Positions 22,584 through 23,689 of a stretch of 23,689 bases of DNA are shown here, in pieces (within the stretch, counting starts at the first letter, position 1; every line of letters begins with the position of its first letter). The stretch comes from Candidatus Zixiibacteriota bacterium (GTDB taxonomy: Bacteria > Zixibacteria > MSB-5A5 > SM1-73): NCBI GenBank assembly GCA_022866585.1, contig JALHUP010000012.1:1-23689 (forward strand). The letters run 5' to 3'. The notes beneath the pieces were generated by a model. The model did not search any database, was not told the DNA's origin, and saw only the letters and a list, made by a program, of their open reading frames with translations. The position numbers and the translations under genes were made by a program.

Positions 22584-22800
22584 TAGGTTTCGTCAATAAG
22601 GCTACGGTTACGTATCGTTTGTCGTAAAATGGTTGCCGTTTATTCGTATGAATGCATACGCATCGTGTTAAGACCGAGGACGAAACCGATCTCAAGACAC
22701 AGATTTCGTGCATCCCAGACCGATACTTAGCCGACACCTAAACCGACTCGTCCCGCAAGGTGCGGGACGCATAAACGATAAACAGACTTAAGCAACAGAC
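22584..22800. repeat. GGTTACGTATCG-family element, inverted pair with nested palindrome
   Basis: The left arm starts ATAGGTTTCG and contains GGTTACGTATCG at 22606-22617, then TTTGTCG. The right arm contains the degenerate core CGATACTTAGCC at 22721-22732, then ACCTAAACCGA and TAAACGATAAAC. Between these last two lies a GTCCCGCA/TGCGGGAC palindrome (22750-22768), absent from the copy at 9809. Confidence 0.7.
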
Positions 22801-22802
22801 TC

Positions 22803-22862
22803 ATAGGTCTTGTTGAAAAGGTTTCGGCTGCGGTTACGTATCGGTTGTCGTTGGTCGTTCCG
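22803..22862 (+). repeat. GGTTACGTATCG-family element, single left arm
   Basis: ATAGGTCTTGTTGAAAAGG, then GGTTACGTATCG at 22832-22843 and GTTGTCGTTGGTCG. This second left arm stands directly after the paired element and lacks a partner before the next gene. Confidence 0.65.
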
Positions 22863-22907
22863 AAGGATCCACTTCCGGCGGAAAAGAAAGGTTATGCAGT
22901 TTGAATT

Positions 22908-23689
22908 ATGTTTTTTCTCGCTTACGCGATTCTTTTTATAATCATCCTCTTTTTGTCTTTATATATTCTTTGGCGGATAAAATTCAAAAAGGAGCCCATT
23001 AAAACCATTGAAATTTTAACTTATCATAAAATAAGCGATGACTTTGATTGGGGAATAACCAGACAAAAAGTGAGTCAGTTCGAAAGGGGGATAAAATTCC
23101 TACATGACTTAGGATATAAAGCTGTTCCATTAGAAGAGATCTTCAAGCAGACAAGTGGGAGCATCAATGAGGGTGGGCAAAAAGTGGTGATCACTTTCGA
23201 TGACGGATACGAGAATGCGTATTTAAATGCATTTCCAATTTTACAAAAATATGGTTTCACCGCTTTTATTTTTATAATCACCGGCTTCGTCGGGAAACCT
23301 AACAGCTGGGATTTTAATTTCGGGAGAAAGAGAAAAAGACATTTGAGCTGGAAGCAGATCAAGGAGATGTCTGAATTCGGATTGGGCTTTGGCTCTCATA
23401 CGGTAAATCATCCGGACTTAACCAAAATCGACCCCGCCTGTGGCGGAGTGGAATATGAATTAAAAAAATCAAAAGAGGTATTGGAAGATAAGCTGGGAAA
23501 AGAAGTGATTTTCTTATCTTATCCTTTCGGCAGATATAACCGATTTGTGCAAGAGGAGGCACAAAGATTAGGTTATAAAAGAGCTTATACTTTAGTTCCA
23601 AAGAGTAAAGAGGATGGGTTTCAATCCCGCCTCTGGCAGGACTTTCAGCCATTTGCCGTGGAGAGAACGGGAATTTATCTTTTTGATAC
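22908..23689 (+). CDS. Membrane-anchored polysaccharide deacetylase (NodB domain), truncated by window edge
   Basis: The frame stays open to the window end, giving 260 codons. The first 22 residues form one hydrophobic segment (FLAYAILFIIILFLSLYIL), probably an uncleaved anchor. The NodB (CE4) domain follows: LTYHKISDD, then VITFDDGYENAYLNAF with the Asp-Asp metal/catalytic pair, then SHTVNHPDL with the metal-binding His-x3-His, then LSYPFGRYN. Such enzymes remove acetyl groups from peptidoglycan or exopolysaccharide; the substrate cannot be told. ATG 22908 has no clear ribosome-binding site but is the only start that keeps the anchor. Two small palindromes inside the frame are listed separately. 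Confidence 0.88.
   Translation, partial: MFFLAYAILFIIILFLSLYILWRIKFKKEPIKTIEILTYHKISDDFDWGITRQKVSQFERGIKFLHDLGYKAVPLEEIFKQTSGSINEGGQKVVITFDDGYENAYLNAFPILQKYGFTAFIFIITGFVGKPNSWDFNFGRKRKRHLSWKQIKEMSEFGLGFGSHTVNHPDLTKIDPACGGVEYELKKSKEVLEDKLGKEVIFLSYPFGRYNRFVQEEAQRLGYKRAYTLVPKSKEDGFQSRLWQDFQPFAVERTGIYLFD
23431..23449. repeat. Palindrome embedded in the deacetylase frame (first)
   Basis: ACCCCGCC and GGCGGAGT pair around TGT with one mismatch. It encodes DPACGGVE between NHPDLTKI and the YELKKSKEVLE helix, where homologues have a short variable turn. It nearly matches the intergenic palindrome at 17281-17297. Confidence 0.6.
23625..23641. repeat. Palindrome embedded in the deacetylase frame (second)
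   Basis: TCCCGCC (23625-23631) pairs with GGCAGGA (23635-23641) with one mismatch around TCT. It encodes SRLWQD in the variable region before the last conserved strand. Confidence 0.45.

Noticed and set aside
9764..22862. CRISPR array
   Set aside because: Repeat copies are scattered over kilobases in both orientations, have no regular spacing and no unique spacers, and no cas genes are present.

Overview
The window is a stretch of bacterial chromosome of moderate GC content. Most genes are core housekeeping genes and every one reads on the + strand. No plasmid, phage, transposase, defence or CRISPR gene is visible. MutL carries the endonuclease motif, so mismatch repair here is probably of the MutH-independent type. 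The outer-membrane-type lipoprotein transglycosylase suggests a Gram-negative envelope. A bS22/mS38-like peptide and dense intergenic repeats point to an uncultivated or poorly sampled phylum, possibly around the FCB group. That placement is a low-confidence inference from general gene content.

Layout. Positions 1-2606 hold the 3' part of mutL and then miaA. Positions 2748-6162 hold a strong sigma70-type promoter, a structured leader, a lipoprotein transglycosylase with five clear LysM repeats, and an SppA-type signal peptide peptidase. Positions 6519-7692 hold small genes: an FmdB-type zinc ribbon protein, an HU-family protein, a 31-residue basic bS22-like protein, the remnant of a YfcE-type phosphoesterase, and tRNA-Arg(CCG). 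ProS follows at 7871-9589. Positions 10020-21054 hold the classical translation and RNA cluster rimP-nusA-infB-ylxP-rbfA-nrnA-truB-ribF-rpsO-pnp, which ends at a probable terminator. An M16 zinc peptidase and a truncated membrane-anchored polysaccharide deacetylase close the window.

The cluster makes functional sense. RimP, RbfA, IF2, S15 and TruB act on ribosome assembly, initiation and tRNA; NusA acts on transcription; NrnA and PNPase act on RNA turnover; RibF makes FMN and FAD. Unusually, the gaps inside the cluster are long and nearly every one is filled with repeats.

The most unusual material is intergenic. At least five short repeat families are interleaved: (a) GGTTACGTATCG-core elements, often as inverted pairs; (b) CCCTCACCC elements with a CTCTCCC/GGGAGAGG hairpin; (c) small TCCCGC...GCGGGA palindromes, some of them inside reading frames; (d) degenerate 7-nt tandem arrays starting just after stop codons; (e) one 74-bp CATTGC...GCAATG inverted repeat. 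Comparing copies of family (a) shows palindromes inserted at exact points, which suggests these sequences move. No complete new protein system was found; the repeats are the best candidate for undescribed biology.
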